Assembly: GCA_964617695.1 (NCBI GenBank) | Contig: CAZTYW010000037.1 | Location: 1-19,117, forward strand | Length of the DNA stretch: 19,117 nt | Direction of reading: 5' to 3' | From: CAZTYW01 sp964617695 | Lineage (GTDB): Bacteria; Chloroflexota; Dehalococcoidia; UBA2247; RBG-13-53-26 | Shown here: positions 7,569-15,536 of the stretch, one piece after another | Layout of the letters: each line of letters opens with the position of its first letter | How positions within the stretch are numbered: the stretch's first letter is position 1 | Program-made: the position numbers and the translations under genes | Notes under the pieces: generated by a model | What the model was told of the DNA's origin: nothing | Database searches by the model: none | The model's input: the letters and a program-made list of their open reading frames with translations, nothing else

Positions 7569-8900
7569 TCAGTCTTCGCGCTGTGTGCCGCCTGGTTCCG
7601 GCGCCAGTGGCAGCGAAAAGCCGAAGGTTGACCCTTTGCCAGCGTGGCTGGCGGCCCATATCTTACCGCCGTGAAGCTCCACAAGCGTTTTGCACAGACT
7701 GAGTCCGATCCCCAACCCGAGGGGGCGCGGTCCATCGCCTTTTCCATGGCGGTAGGGTTCGAACAGCGTCTCGATGTCCTCCTCACCCACGCCGGGACCT
7801 GTATCCTGGACCTCCACGTGGAGAAAGCCGTCTTGTTCTGCCGCGCTCAGGGTGATCCTGCCCCCATCAGGAGTCCACTTCAGCGCGTTGTTGAACAGGT
7901 TGAACAGGACGTGGCGCAGGCGGTCTTCATCGGCCCACACGGGGGAAAGCGAGGACGGCAACCACACTTCCAGTTGCTGGCCACGCCTTGCAGCCGCCGG
8001 AGTCATCTCCGCGGCCACGCCCTGCAGCAACTGAAGGGCATCCAGTTGTGTGCAGTCCAGTTCCAGAATGCCCACCTCACCTTTGGCCAGGTCCAAGAGC
8101 TCGTCAACCCTTCGGCTGAGGTCGGAGGCACCCTGACTCACGTTTCTGCCCAGTCTCAGAAGAGCCTCATCCTCAAGCTCCTCAAGCAGCAACTCGTTTG
8201 AGGCCAGTATCGAAGTCAGCGGCGTCTTGAGCTCGTGCACCAACGCCCTGGTGAAGTCCACCCTCTTCTCCATTTCGGCTTCCAGCTTGTGTCGCAGCTC
8301 TTTTTCTTCCTCGTACAGACCCTCCAACTGCCTTTCTGCTTTCTTCCGGCCAACGATCTCCCTTCTTAGCTCCCTCATCTGCTGGGCTATCCTCTCGTCT
8401 CGATCAGAGGAGCGGTTGGCCAGCAGGCCAAGCAAGACGGAGACAAAGGCGGCGAGTACGATTGCTGTCAGATTCTCCCAGAGGCGCATGGCACCGACTA
8501 TCGGCGGAAGCATCAAGCGCAGAGACAGGGCAAACGTGGCTGCCGTTGCCCCGCCAACCGCATAGATGAGATATGAAGCGAAGATGGCTTTCCACACGGA
8601 CGCGGAGTAGACCGACCTGGGCACCAGACGGCCCAACAGGTAGATAAAGGCGAGACCCACGGCCAGGCCGCCGGTAGTCAGGGCCAAAGCGGCCTTCACA
8701 TGTATCCAGATATCTCCCTGCGCCAGGCCAAGGCTGATGCCAAAGATCAGACCGCACACGCAGCAGGCTACAGTGGCGATGATGGTGAACCTGCCGAAGG
8801 GGACGGGGCGGGGTGCCAGGGTTCTCAGCGCCCAGGAAGGCTGACTGACTATGACTATGGCGGGGGCTCCGGGAGGCGAATCTTGCTTGACGGACTGCAT
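7569..8900 (-). CDS. Membrane sensor histidine kinase (HisKA + HATPase_c), orphan
   Basis: The protein has 443 residues. Four hydrophobic segments at about 37-59, 67-90, 103-130 and 143-161 give an integral-membrane sensor with very short external loops, so it may sense something in or at the membrane. A charged coiled coil follows at about 165-215. The H-box FTRALVHELKTPLTS has the phospho-accepting H222. The HATPase domain shows the N-box HVLFNLFNNALKW (from H330), the G1 box DTGPGVG (D366), the F-box FEPY and the G2 box GLGIGLSLC. All catalytic boxes look intact. No response regulator lies in the window, so its partner is elsewhere. Position upstream of the OYE genes suggests, without proving, that it controls them. 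A strong promoter-like site and a palindrome lie upstream. Confidence 0.92.
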   Translation of the reverse strand: MQSVKQDSPPGAPAIVIVSQPSWALRTLAPRPVPFGRFTIIATVACCVCGLIFGISLGLAQGDIWIHVKAALALTTGGLAVGLAFIYLLGRLVPRSVYSASVWKAIFASYLIYAVGGATAATFALSLRLMLPPIVGAMRLWENLTAIVLAAFVSVLLGLLANRSSDRDERIAQQMRELRREIVGRKKAERQLEGLYEEEKELRHKLEAEMEKRVDFTRALVHELKTPLTSILASNELLLEELEDEALLRLGRNVSQGASDLSRRVDELLDLAKGEVGILELDCTQLDALQLLQGVAAEMTPAAARRGQQLEVWLPSSLSPVWADEDRLRHVLFNLFNNALKWTPDGGRITLSAAEQDGFLHVEVQDTGPGVGEEDIETLFEPYRHGKGDGPRPLGLGIGLSLCKTLVELHGGKIWAASHAGKGSTFGFSLPLAPEPGGTQRED

Positions 8901-8947
8901 CCGGGTTTCAGCTTCCAGCCAAGATTGTCATGAGCAGTGATATATAT

Positions 8948-8961
8948 TCATTATGTAATGA
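8948..8961. promoter_or_regulatory. Palindromic operator candidate in the kinase leader
   Basis: TCATTA and TAATGA form a perfect 6-bp inverted repeat with a 2-bp centre, inside an AT-rich stretch. It lies just downstream of the predicted -10 of the kinase promoter, around +5 to +18 of the transcript, a usual place for a repressor site. Which protein binds is unknown. Confidence 0.35.
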
Positions 8962-8972
8962 TCGCTGAAGAT

Positions 8973-9002
8973 ATTATGAACCGTTGTGTTGCGTCTTGTC
9001 AA
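8973..9002 (-). promoter_or_regulatory. Sigma70-like promoter for the histidine kinase
   Basis: On the minus strand a consensus TTGACA (9002-8997) and CATAAT (8978-8973, 5 of 6) are separated by 18 bp. The kinase ATG is about 70 bp downstream. One of the best promoter matches in the window. Confidence 0.55.
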
Positions 9003-9323
9003 GTGCTGAAGTCCGGCCGCCCCGACCCCGGGCAGACCCGAGAGGCCAGCCAGCAAAAAAGGGGCGCTGCTCGGAGTGATCCAGCCTGCCACCGGTTCAA
9101 AAGGTTCTCTCCGAGGCCAGGGTGAGACTGGCCGTCAAAGGTAGTGTAACCTTCTGTGTGTGAAAAGGAAAGGAGCGTATACCCGGTAGCCGAGGCCGTC
9201 CCTGACCTCGACGGCCCGGGTGCGGGACGACCCCGAGTAACGAGGCTCAACTCCGCCTGGAAGGGCAGGCCGCTCAGTGAATTTGCACACTCCTGTCGAC
9301 ACCACCTCATCAAGAAAACGTCC
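9003..9323. other. Non-coding region between the divergent kinase and hppA genes
   Basis: About 320 bp without a credible gene; short ORFs here lack ribosome-binding sites and family features. It holds two simple inverted repeats: GGCCAG/CTGGCC (9115-9120 and 9128-9133) and GGCCGTC/GACGGCC (9194-9200 and 9210-9216). I do not recognise a tRNA, tmRNA, SRP RNA or 6S RNA, but a small RNA cannot be excluded. Confidence 0.4.
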
Positions 9324-9352
9324 TTGACTGGAGTCACTCCCAGTAGTAAACT
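9324..9352 (+). promoter_or_regulatory. Sigma70-like promoter for hppA
   Basis: TTGACT (9324-9329) and TAAACT (9347-9352) are separated by 17 bp. Transcription would start near 9359 and give a leader of about 113 nt before the hppA ATG. Confidence 0.5.
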
Positions 9353-9355
9353 ACC

Positions 9356-9449
9356 TTGGCGGTCTAAAACTGACGCAGTGATGTCGCCCGAAAGCCAATA
9401 CTGGACGATAGGGGAAGCAACAGACGCAAGGTTGCTCCCCTTTACTTTT
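9356..9449 (+). promoter_or_regulatory. Structured hppA leader ending in a terminator-like hairpin (attenuator candidate)
   Basis: TTGGC (9356-9360) can pair with GCCAA (9394-9398) around a loop that contains further pairing potential. After it, GGGGAAGCAAC (9411-9421) pairs with GTTGCTCCCC (9431-9440) with one bulged A, followed by TTTACTTTT (9441-9449). That is an intrinsic-terminator layout placed just ahead of the hppA ribosome-binding site. It suggests conditional termination by a ligand, ion or protein. I do not recognise a known riboswitch consensus. It could also be a plain terminator for upstream transcription. Confidence 0.45.
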
Positions 9450-9471
9450 GCCGATTGAAGGAGGGTCGATC

Positions 9472-11547
9472 ATGGATTACATGTTCATTGCGGTGATCGC
9501 CGGTGCCCTGGGACTGGTCTTTGCCCTCTTTTCGGTGTGGTACGTAATGAGGCAGCGTGAGGGCACGGAGAGGATGAGGGAGATATCATCGGCGATCAAA
9601 GAAGGCGCTCTCGCCTTCCTGCGCCGGGAGTACATGATTCTGGCGGCATTCGTGGTAGTCGTCAGCATTATCCTGGCAGTCATCCCGGACCTTGGCTGGC
9701 GAGTCGCCGTAGCCTTCATCTTCGGTGCCGTCTGTTCCGTGGGAGCCGGGTTCGCTGGAATGAGCATAGCCATCAGATCGAATGCCAGAACGGCTGCCGC
9801 CGCAAGTGAAAGCCTGAACCAGGGTTTGAGAGTCTCCTTCAGGGCTGGCGCCGTAATGGGAATGACCGTGGTCGGCGTGGGTGTCCTCGGCCTCAGCATA
9901 CTGTACTACGCCTTCCACAACCTCGATGCCGATGTCTTCATCAAGATCATCCCTGCGTACGGCTTCGGTGCTTCAGGCGTGGCCCTGTTCAGCAGGGTTG
10001 GAGGCGGCATCTTCACCAAGGCAGCCGATACCGGAGCCGACCTGGTAGGCAAGGTGGAACAGAATATACCCGAGGACGATCCGCGGAATGCAGCCGTCAT
10101 CGCCGACTTCGTGGGGGACAACGTAGGGGATGTGGCAGGAATGGGGGCCGACCTGTTTGAATCATACGTGGAGTCAATCATCGCCACCATGGCCCTGTTC
10201 ACAGTGGCCATCCCCTGGCTGGCCGCAGACAAGGTGACGGCATGGCTCCTGCCCATGATGGTAGCTGCCGGAGGCATCGTTGCCTCGGTCATCGGCGCCC
10301 TGATGGTCAGGGTGGGCGAGACGCCGAAGATGGAAGCGCTGCTGGCTGCGCTGCGCCGCGGTACGTTCGCCGCAGCCATCCTCACCGCCATTTTCGCCTT
10401 TCTGGTGGTATGGTTTCTGGCCGAAAGCCTCGACCCCTTCTGGGCTGTCCTGTCCGGCCTGGTCGCTGGAGTCCTCATCGGCGAAAGCACCAACTACTTC
10501 ACCTCATATGCTTACAGGCCGACCAAGTCGATTTCGCAGGCTTCGACGGCGGGAGCAGGGTCAAACATAGTCAACGGTTTTGCCAACGGCCTGCTGAGCA
10601 TCCTGCCTCCGTTCATCTTTGTGGTGGGGGCCCTTCTGATTGCCAACCACTTCGCCAGCTTCTATGGCGTGGCCATCGCTGGCATCGGCATGCTGTCCAC
10701 GCTGGGAATCACCCTGGCCACCGATGCCTACGGTCCGGTAGCCGACAACTCGGGCGGGATCGTGGAGATGTCAGACCTGCCCCACGAGATCAGGGAGAGA
10801 ACGGACGCCCTGGACTCTCTGGGGAACACCACCGCAGCCACCGGGAAGGGATTCGCCATCGGCTCTGCCGGCCTTACCGCCCTGGCCCTGCTGCTGTCAT
10901 ATGCAGTGGCAGTGAACATAGTGTCCGTCAACACCCAGGGACAGGTTGTCTTCGACCCTGAATTCATCGAAGAGATGAGCCTGTTGAACGCGCCGATGAT
11001 AGCTGGCCTGTTCATCGGCATCATGCTGCCGGGCATTTTCTGCGCCCTGACGCTGACTTCAGTGGGCAGGACGACTGGCCTGATCGTCGAGGAAGTCCGC
11101 CGCCAGTTCCGCGAGATCAAGGGGATAATGGACGGCTCGGAGAGGCCGGAGTACGGCAGGTGCGTAGATATCTGCACCACGGCAGCGCTGAAGCAAATGA
11201 TTATCCCGGCCCTGATGGCCATCATCGTCCCCATACTCATTGGCTATATACTGGGCAAGTTCGCCCTGGCCGGTTTCCTGATGGGCGGCATTGCCTGTGG
11301 CTTCCTGCTGGCCATAACCATGGCTAACGCCGGCGGTTCCTGGGACAACGCCAAGAAATACATAGAAGCGGGCCAGCACGGGGGCAAGGGCTCCGACGCT
11401 CACAAGGCGGCTGTAGTGGGCGACACAGTTGGTGACCCGATGAAGGACACCTCGGGGCCGTCCCTCAACATCATGATAAAGCTCATGGCAGTGATATCGC
11501 TGGTCTTTGCTCCGGTGATAGCCAACTGGACCGGGCTGCTTAACTAG
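9472..11547 (+). CDS. hppA: Membrane-bound pyrophosphatase (K+-dependent type ion pump)
   Basis: This 691-residue multi-TM protein couples hydrolysis of cytoplasmic PPi to H+ or Na+ export. The substrate site is clear: GGGIFTKAADTGADLVGKVE (177-196), DFVGDNVGD (212-220), GMGADLFESY, and the C-terminal NAGGSWDNAKKYIE and DTVGDPMKDTSGPS. In GNTTAATGKG (451-460) the A455/G458 pair is the potassium-dependent signature; K+-independent enzymes have Lys and Thr there. Two Glu, E230 and E234, occupy both alternative helix-6 positions used to tell Na+ from H+ pumps, so the transported ion is not settled. AAGGAGGG 6 nt upstream supports the ATG at 9472; eight codons further upstream stay open but are not needed. 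A promoter, a structured leader and a strong terminator flank it, so it is a single-gene unit. It would supply membrane potential from biosynthetic PPi. Confidence 0.96.
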   Translation: MDYMFIAVIAGALGLVFALFSVWYVMRQREGTERMREISSAIKEGALAFLRREYMILAAFVVVVSIILAVIPDLGWRVAVAFIFGAVCSVGAGFAGMSIAIRSNARTAAAASESLNQGLRVSFRAGAVMGMTVVGVGVLGLSILYYAFHNLDADVFIKIIPAYGFGASGVALFSRVGGGIFTKAADTGADLVGKVEQNIPEDDPRNAAVIADFVGDNVGDVAGMGADLFESYVESIIATMALFTVAIPWLAADKVTAWLLPMMVAAGGIVASVIGALMVRVGETPKMEALLAALRRGTFAAAILTAIFAFLVVWFLAESLDPFWAVLSGLVAGVLIGESTNYFTSYAYRPTKSISQASTAGAGSNIVNGFANGLLSILPPFIFVVGALLIANHFASFYGVAIAGIGMLSTLGITLATDAYGPVADNSGGIVEMSDLPHEIRERTDALDSLGNTTAATGKGFAIGSAGLTALALLLSYAVAVNIVSVNTQGQVVFDPEFIEEMSLLNAPMIAGLFIGIMLPGIFCALTLTSVGRTTGLIVEEVRRQFREIKGIMDGSERPEYGRCVDICTTAALKQMIIPALMAIIVPILIGYILGKFALAGFLMGGIACGFLLAITMANAGGSWDNAKKYIEAGQHGGKGSDAHKAAVVGDTVGDPMKDTSGPSLNIMIKLMAVISLVFAPVIANWTGLLN

Positions 11548-11614
11548 GCCCTACACATAGTGAGCCTGGCTGGAAGGTCGGTACCATCCGGGGGCTCGCC
11601 AAACCGGGTTCTTG

Positions 11615-11645
11615 GCACGGGAGCCGACTCCCGTGCTATTTCTTT
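11615..11645 (+). terminator. Intrinsic terminator of hppA
   Basis: GCACGGGAG (11615-11623) and CTCCCGTGC (11628-11636) form a perfect 9-bp stem with a 4-nt loop, followed by TATTTCTTT. It lies 68 bp past the hppA stop. The convergent hydrolase gene ends at 11717, so the hairpin may also affect that transcript. Confidence 0.85.
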
Positions 11646-11716
11646 GCCCGAAATGATATCGACAGGGCCGTGATGGGCTGGTGCGGGAACGATGACGACG
11701 CTTGTGGAGCCCGACG

Positions 11717-12349
11717 CTAGCTGCCGAGGAAGGGGTTCCAGCGACGCTCGAAGCCAATGGTGGTCTCGGGACCGTGCCCACAGAGGACGCGGGTGTCATC
11801 GGGCAGAACCATCAGCTCGGAGTGTATGCTCTGCATCAACTGGCGGTAGTCACCGCCGGGGAAATCCGTCCGGCCAATGCTGTAGTTGAACAGGGTGTCC
11901 CCACAAAAAACCACCCCATACCCCAGCAGACTCAGTCCCCCGGGGCTGTGACCGGGCGTATGCAGCACCTTGAAGCTCAGGTCTCCAACTTCAACCGTGT
12001 CGCCGTGGCGCAACAGCCTGTCGGGCGGAGACGGGGTGCGAAATGAACCGCCCAGCAGGGAACCCAGCATCTGGTTCAGAGCATTCGTCGCTCGCTTGCT
12101 GCCCTCACTCTCGTGGACGGCAAACTCAGCGCCGGTGGCCTCCTTGACTTCGGCCAGAGCCCCGATGTGATCAGCGTGCATGTGGGTGGCCACGATGATC
12201 TTGACCGAGAGACCCAGCTCTTCGACAGTCTTGAGTATGCGTCCTGATTCGGCACCCGGATCGATGATCATCCCGTCCCTGGTGGCTTCCCAACCTACGA
12301 CGAAACAGTTGGAGAAGAACGGACCGACTTCCAGGCCTTTCAGAATCAT
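11717..12349 (-). CDS. Metallo-beta-lactamase-fold hydrolase (glyoxalase II/YcbL-like)
   Basis: This 210-residue protein has the full set of metal ligands of the family: THMHADH (H56, H58, D60, H61), H134 in TPGHSPGG, D151 in CGDTL and H192 in GHGPET. That set fits a dinuclear Zn or Fe hydrolase of the hydroxyacylglutathione hydrolase/YcbL group, whose members cleave thioesters or related substrates. At 210 residues it lacks the C-terminal helical domain of true glyoxalase II, so YcbL-like is the better label. No signal peptide is seen, so it is cytoplasmic. It faces hppA at its 3' end and is divergent from the glycyl-tRNA synthetase gene. The true substrate cannot be inferred from sequence. 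Confidence 0.92.
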   Translation of the reverse strand: MILKGLEVGPFFSNCFVVGWEATRDGMIIDPGAESGRILKTVEELGLSVKIIVATHMHADHIGALAEVKEATGAEFAVHESEGSKRATNALNQMLGSLLGGSFRTPSPPDRLLRHGDTVEVGDLSFKVLHTPGHSPGGLSLLGYGVVFCGDTLFNYSIGRTDFPGGDYRQLMQSIHSELMVLPDDTRVLCGHGPETTIGFERRWNPFLGS

Positions 12350-12425
12350 GGGCCCATTTTTTCGTATTTGCCTGGCCTATGTCAAGCTTCGATAGCTTTG
12401 TGTCGGCTGGCAACGCACTCATCTT

Positions 12426-12453
12426 TTGACACTGACCATCCAAAGTTGATAAC
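12426..12453 (+). promoter_or_regulatory. Promoter-like site for glycyl-tRNA synthetase
   Basis: A consensus TTGACA (12426-12431) is followed after 16 bp by GATAAC (12448-12453, 4 of 6). The GTG start is 35 bp downstream of the -10. I see no T-box leader. Confidence 0.4.
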
Positions 12454-12487
12454 GTTAACTCCACAGGTAGAAGGAGGAAGGGCATTA

Positions 12488-13849
12488 GTGACACAGACCG
12501 CCAACGTTGATATGGACAAGATCGTCTCCCTCTGCAAGAGGCGTGGCTTCATCTTTCAGTCGAGCGAGATTTATGGAGGACTTGGTAGCTGCTGGGACTA
12601 CGGGCCGATGGGCGCCGAGCTGAAGCGCAATGTGAAAGAGGCCTGGTGGAAGGCGATGGTATGGGACAGGGACGACGTAGTCGGCCTGGACGCCAGCATC
12701 CTGATGCACCCCCAGACCTGGGTAGCCAGCGGCCACGTCCAGCAGTTTGCCGATCCCCTGGTGGAGTGCAAGTCCTGCCACCAGAGATTCAGGGCCGACG
12801 AGCTAACAGAGAACAAGTGCCCTGGCTGCGGGGGCGAGCTTACCGAACCGCGCCTGTTCAACCTGATGTTCAAGACTTTCATGGGGCCGGTGGAGGACGA
12901 GGCTGCGGTGGTGTACCTTCGCCCCGAGACGGCCCAGGGCATATTCGTCAATTTCCAGAACATTCTGAACACCACGCGCAAGAAGCTGCCCCTGGGTATT
13001 GCCCAGATGGGCAAGGCCTTCCGCAACGAGATTACCACCGGGAACTTCATCTTCCGAAGTCGAGAATTCGAACAGATGGAGTTGGAGTTCTTCGTCAAAC
13101 CCGGCACCGACAAGGAGTGGTTCAGCTACTGGCTTCAGGAAAGGTTCGACTGGTACGTGAACCTGGGGATCAGGAGGGAGAACCTGAGGCTGCGCCAGCA
13201 TACGGAGCAAGAGCTGGCGCACTACGCCCTGGACTGCTACGACGTGGAGTACCTGTTCCCTATGGGCTGGTCCGAGCTGGAGGGGATTGCCAACCGGGGC
13301 GATTTCGACCTGGTGCAGCATGCCAAGCACAGCGGGAAGGACTTGAGCTACTACGACGAGGAGAGCGGCGAACATGTAGTCCCCTTCATCGTTGAGCCAT
13401 CGGCGGGAGTCGACCGGTCTGTCCTGGCCTTCCTGCTCGATGCCTACGCTGAAGAAGTGGTCGAAAAGGAGAAGCGAGCCCTGTTGCGCCTCCACCCGGC
13501 TCTTGCCCCGGTCAAGGTGGCTGTCCTGCCGCTGAGCAGAAACGAGAAGTTGCTGCCCCTGTCGAAGGAAGTCCATGCGGGGCTGCGGGGAGCCTTGATG
13601 GTGCAGTACGACGACTCTCAGAGCATAGGCAGGCGGTACCGCCGGCAGGACGAGATCGGCACCCCGCTCTGCGTCACCATCGACTTCCAGTCCCTCGAAG
13701 ACCGGCAGGTGACCATCAGAGACAGGGACTCGCTGAAGCAGATACGGGTGCCCATCGAGACGCTGAAGCCGACCCTGACTTCAAAGCTCGACGGGGAACC
13801 CTTCGAAGTGCTGCCGCCGGGCGGCACCAAGTGGCTCGGCTTCGACTAA
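12488..13849 (+). CDS. glyQS: Glycyl-tRNA synthetase, single-chain (alpha2) type
   Basis: The 453-residue class II synthetase charges tRNA-Gly in the cytoplasm. It opens with DKIVSLCKRRGFIFQSSEIY and GLGSCWDYGPMG, typical of the dimeric bacterial/archaeal form and not the alpha2beta2 GlyQ/GlyS form. A zinc-ribbon insertion has C94, C97, C111 and C114. Motif 2 is FRNEITTGNFIFRSREFEQM and motif 3 includes EPSAGVDRSVLAF. The C-terminal anticodon-binding domain begins near VKVAVLPLSRNEKL. The GTG at 12488 is chosen because AGGAGG (12472-12477) lies 10 nt upstream. The ATG at codon 9 is an alternative start. The reading frame is open upstream to 12368, but that part is intergenic with no family similarity. 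Confidence 0.96.
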   Translation: MTQTANVDMDKIVSLCKRRGFIFQSSEIYGGLGSCWDYGPMGAELKRNVKEAWWKAMVWDRDDVVGLDASILMHPQTWVASGHVQQFADPLVECKSCHQRFRADELTENKCPGCGGELTEPRLFNLMFKTFMGPVEDEAAVVYLRPETAQGIFVNFQNILNTTRKKLPLGIAQMGKAFRNEITTGNFIFRSREFEQMELEFFVKPGTDKEWFSYWLQERFDWYVNLGIRRENLRLRQHTEQELAHYALDCYDVEYLFPMGWSELEGIANRGDFDLVQHAKHSGKDLSYYDEESGEHVVPFIVEPSAGVDRSVLAFLLDAYAEEVVEKEKRALLRLHPALAPVKVAVLPLSRNEKLLPLSKEVHAGLRGALMVQYDDSQSIGRRYRRQDEIGTPLCVTIDFQSLEDRQVTIRDRDSLKQIRVPIETLKPTLTSKLDGEPFEVLPPGGTKWLGFD

Positions 13850-13979
13850 GCCGCAGGGCCAACCTGGCCCCTCGGTAGAATGGCTCATGGCCAGCACCTG
13901 CCGCCCGTGTGACTCGATTGCCGCGGCTGTGCTTGACTTTTGCCTCAGAATCCCTTGACGCGCCTCTCGGCAAGCCCTG

Positions 13980-15209
13980 CTATCCTCCCACCAGAGACGG
14001 GGGCGTGAACCACTCATCCACGAGGGGTATCCACTTGTCGGCTGTGGCGTCGTATTCGTATAGCCTGACTGTGCGTGCAAAGGCGTTTACGCCTGGGACC
14101 AGCTTCCAGTCGTTGCCCCATCCCTGAGAGACCGCCTCCAAATCGGTCTCTGCCAGCGCATCTCGCAAAGCAGGGCCGTCCACATTCTCCGCGCCCACCG
14201 CGTCTACCGCCCTCTGGATGGCATCAACCAGTATGATGCCATAGGCCCAGCCACCCAGGCGGCCCGTGCCAAGAAGGACGGACTCTTGCTCGGCCGGACT
14301 AAGGAACTCGTCGAAGTGTGCCTTGACCTCGTTAATGAAGGGCACGTCTTCCCACCACAACGGATAATACATTCCCGAAATAACCCCATTGAGGTCCTGC
14401 GGCTCCACGGCACCCTTTACCAGCTCCCAGAAGGCCCAAAAACTCTCCAGCGGACCGATAAGTGCATTGTCATACCCTCTCGCTCTCGCATCCCTCACAA
14501 AGCTGGCCAGTGGTGGCCCGGACATGGCGGCGAAAATGAAATCGCTGTCCATCAGCCTGGTAGCCTCGACCGCTCAAGAAGTAGTCGTGGAAGGAGCCAT
14601 CTCTGCTCCCAGCCACTCGAAGTCGTCCGGGTGTTCCGCCACCCATGCTTCAACCTTGTCCCGCTGGCTCTCATAGAAGGGAACACCAGACAGCCCTACG
14701 AAGCCGACCTTCGCTTTCTCCGCACCCTCCCAGGTATCCGTGATCCACTGCAGCTCCACCTCTAGCTGGCTTTCCGGTGGCCCATACTCAGAGAAGATCC
14801 AATCAGAGTCCAGCGTTGCCAAGATATTCGAGACCTGGAAGACAGGGATCTGGTCCGCCTCCAGCCGACTTCTCAGCAGCAGAACATCCTGGGGAGCAGC
14901 AGACAACACGTCCAATCCTCGACCCTTCAGCCACTCGTAGCCCCCCGGTACCCTGGCGGGGTCGCTCTTGGCGTCGTAGGGAACGACCTTTATATCAACT
15001 CCAGGTACGGTATTCAAGGTGAGATAGTCCCGCAAAGCATCGTAGACCTGGACTACGGCCAGCGCAGCTCGCCCGGTCAGATCCCACTCCCATCCGATGA
15101 CAACCTCGTTCCCCCGACCCTCCTCCCGGCCACAGCCAACTGACCCTGGCACACTGGCAAGCAACGCAACCGCAAGCACCAAAGCCACTACTCTAGCCAG
15201 CTTCTTCAT
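13980..15209 (-). pseudogene. LivK-type ABC substrate-binding lipoprotein gene with an in-frame TGA
   Basis: Two ORFs in the same frame form one branched-chain-amino-acid-type periplasmic binding protein of about 409 codons. They are separated only by a TGA at 14574-14576 (codon 212). The N-terminal part has a signal peptide (MKKLARVVALVLAVALLASV) with a likely lipoprotein Cys in SVGCGREEG, then VIGWEWDLTG. Sequence resumes as AVEATRLMDSDFIFAAMSGP with no lost residues and continues to a normal C-terminus. The frame is intact on both sides, so this is a point change (a TGG- or CGA-like codon to TGA) or a sequencing error, not a frameshift. Other genes here end in TGA, so TGA is read as stop in this genome. 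AGGGAGG 5 nt before the ATG at 15209 decides the start. No LivHMGF permease or ATPase genes are nearby, so it is an orphan. If the TGA is real, only a 211-residue fragment is made. Confidence 0.85.
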
Positions 15210-15536
15210 CGTTGCCTCCCTTCTTCGCCAAGCGGACACCCCCAGCTTGACGGTACTCCATCATGGTGCCTAACGAACTGGAACAAATCCCTTTGCACCC
15301 TAATGGGCCGAATGATAGTCTGCTTCAGGAGTCCTCTCAATTGGCGTTTCCAAAGACGGCAGGCATCGCGAATCTCGGGCTTGCGGGCCTGAACTGCGAC
15401 TGCTCCCCTGTGGGAGCAGACCGCTCATCCAACCCCAATCCAGCCCCGCGCAGGCGGTTTCGACAGCTATGCGTCCCCCAGCGGCACAGGCGTGCCAACT
15501 GGCACCCAGAGGCGGCTCTCGTGCAGAGCAGCCAAT
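15210..15536. other. Non-coding region between the MarR and binding-protein genes
   Basis: About 327 bp without a credible gene. It contains a perfect inverted repeat, CTGCTCCC (15400-15407) and GGGAGCAG (15412-15419), with a 4-nt loop and no T-run. It lies 117 bp past the MarR gene stop, so it is a weak candidate for transcript-end structure. I see no convincing promoter for the binding-protein gene. Confidence 0.4.

Noticed and set aside
9180..9280. Possible tRNA or known structural RNA in the kinase-hppA spacer
   Set aside because: Hairpins are present, but no tRNA T-loop or acceptor pairing and no recognisable SRP, tmRNA or 6S features were found.
12350..12390. TTGACA near 12381 on the minus strand as a promoter for the metallo-hydrolase gene
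   Set aside because: No reasonable -10 hexamer lies at 16-18 bp, and the spacing would leave almost no leader.
12368..12487. Upstream extension of the glycyl-tRNA synthetase frame to an ATG at 12368
   Set aside because: The first 40 codons lack family similarity and contain the promoter-like TTGACA; a good ribosome-binding site points to the GTG at 12488.
13850..13979. GGGCC/GGCCC hairpin after the glycyl-tRNA synthetase gene as a terminator
   Set aside because: The stem is only 5 bp and no T-run follows; too weak to annotate.
13980..15209. TGA reassigned to Trp genome-wide
   Set aside because: OYE-A, OYE-B, the KstD-like gene and the RDD gene all end at TGA in the expected family position.
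13980..15239. Frameshift in the binding-protein gene
   Set aside because: Both halves are in the same frame, separated by 21 bp; the break is a single in-frame TGA, not an indel.
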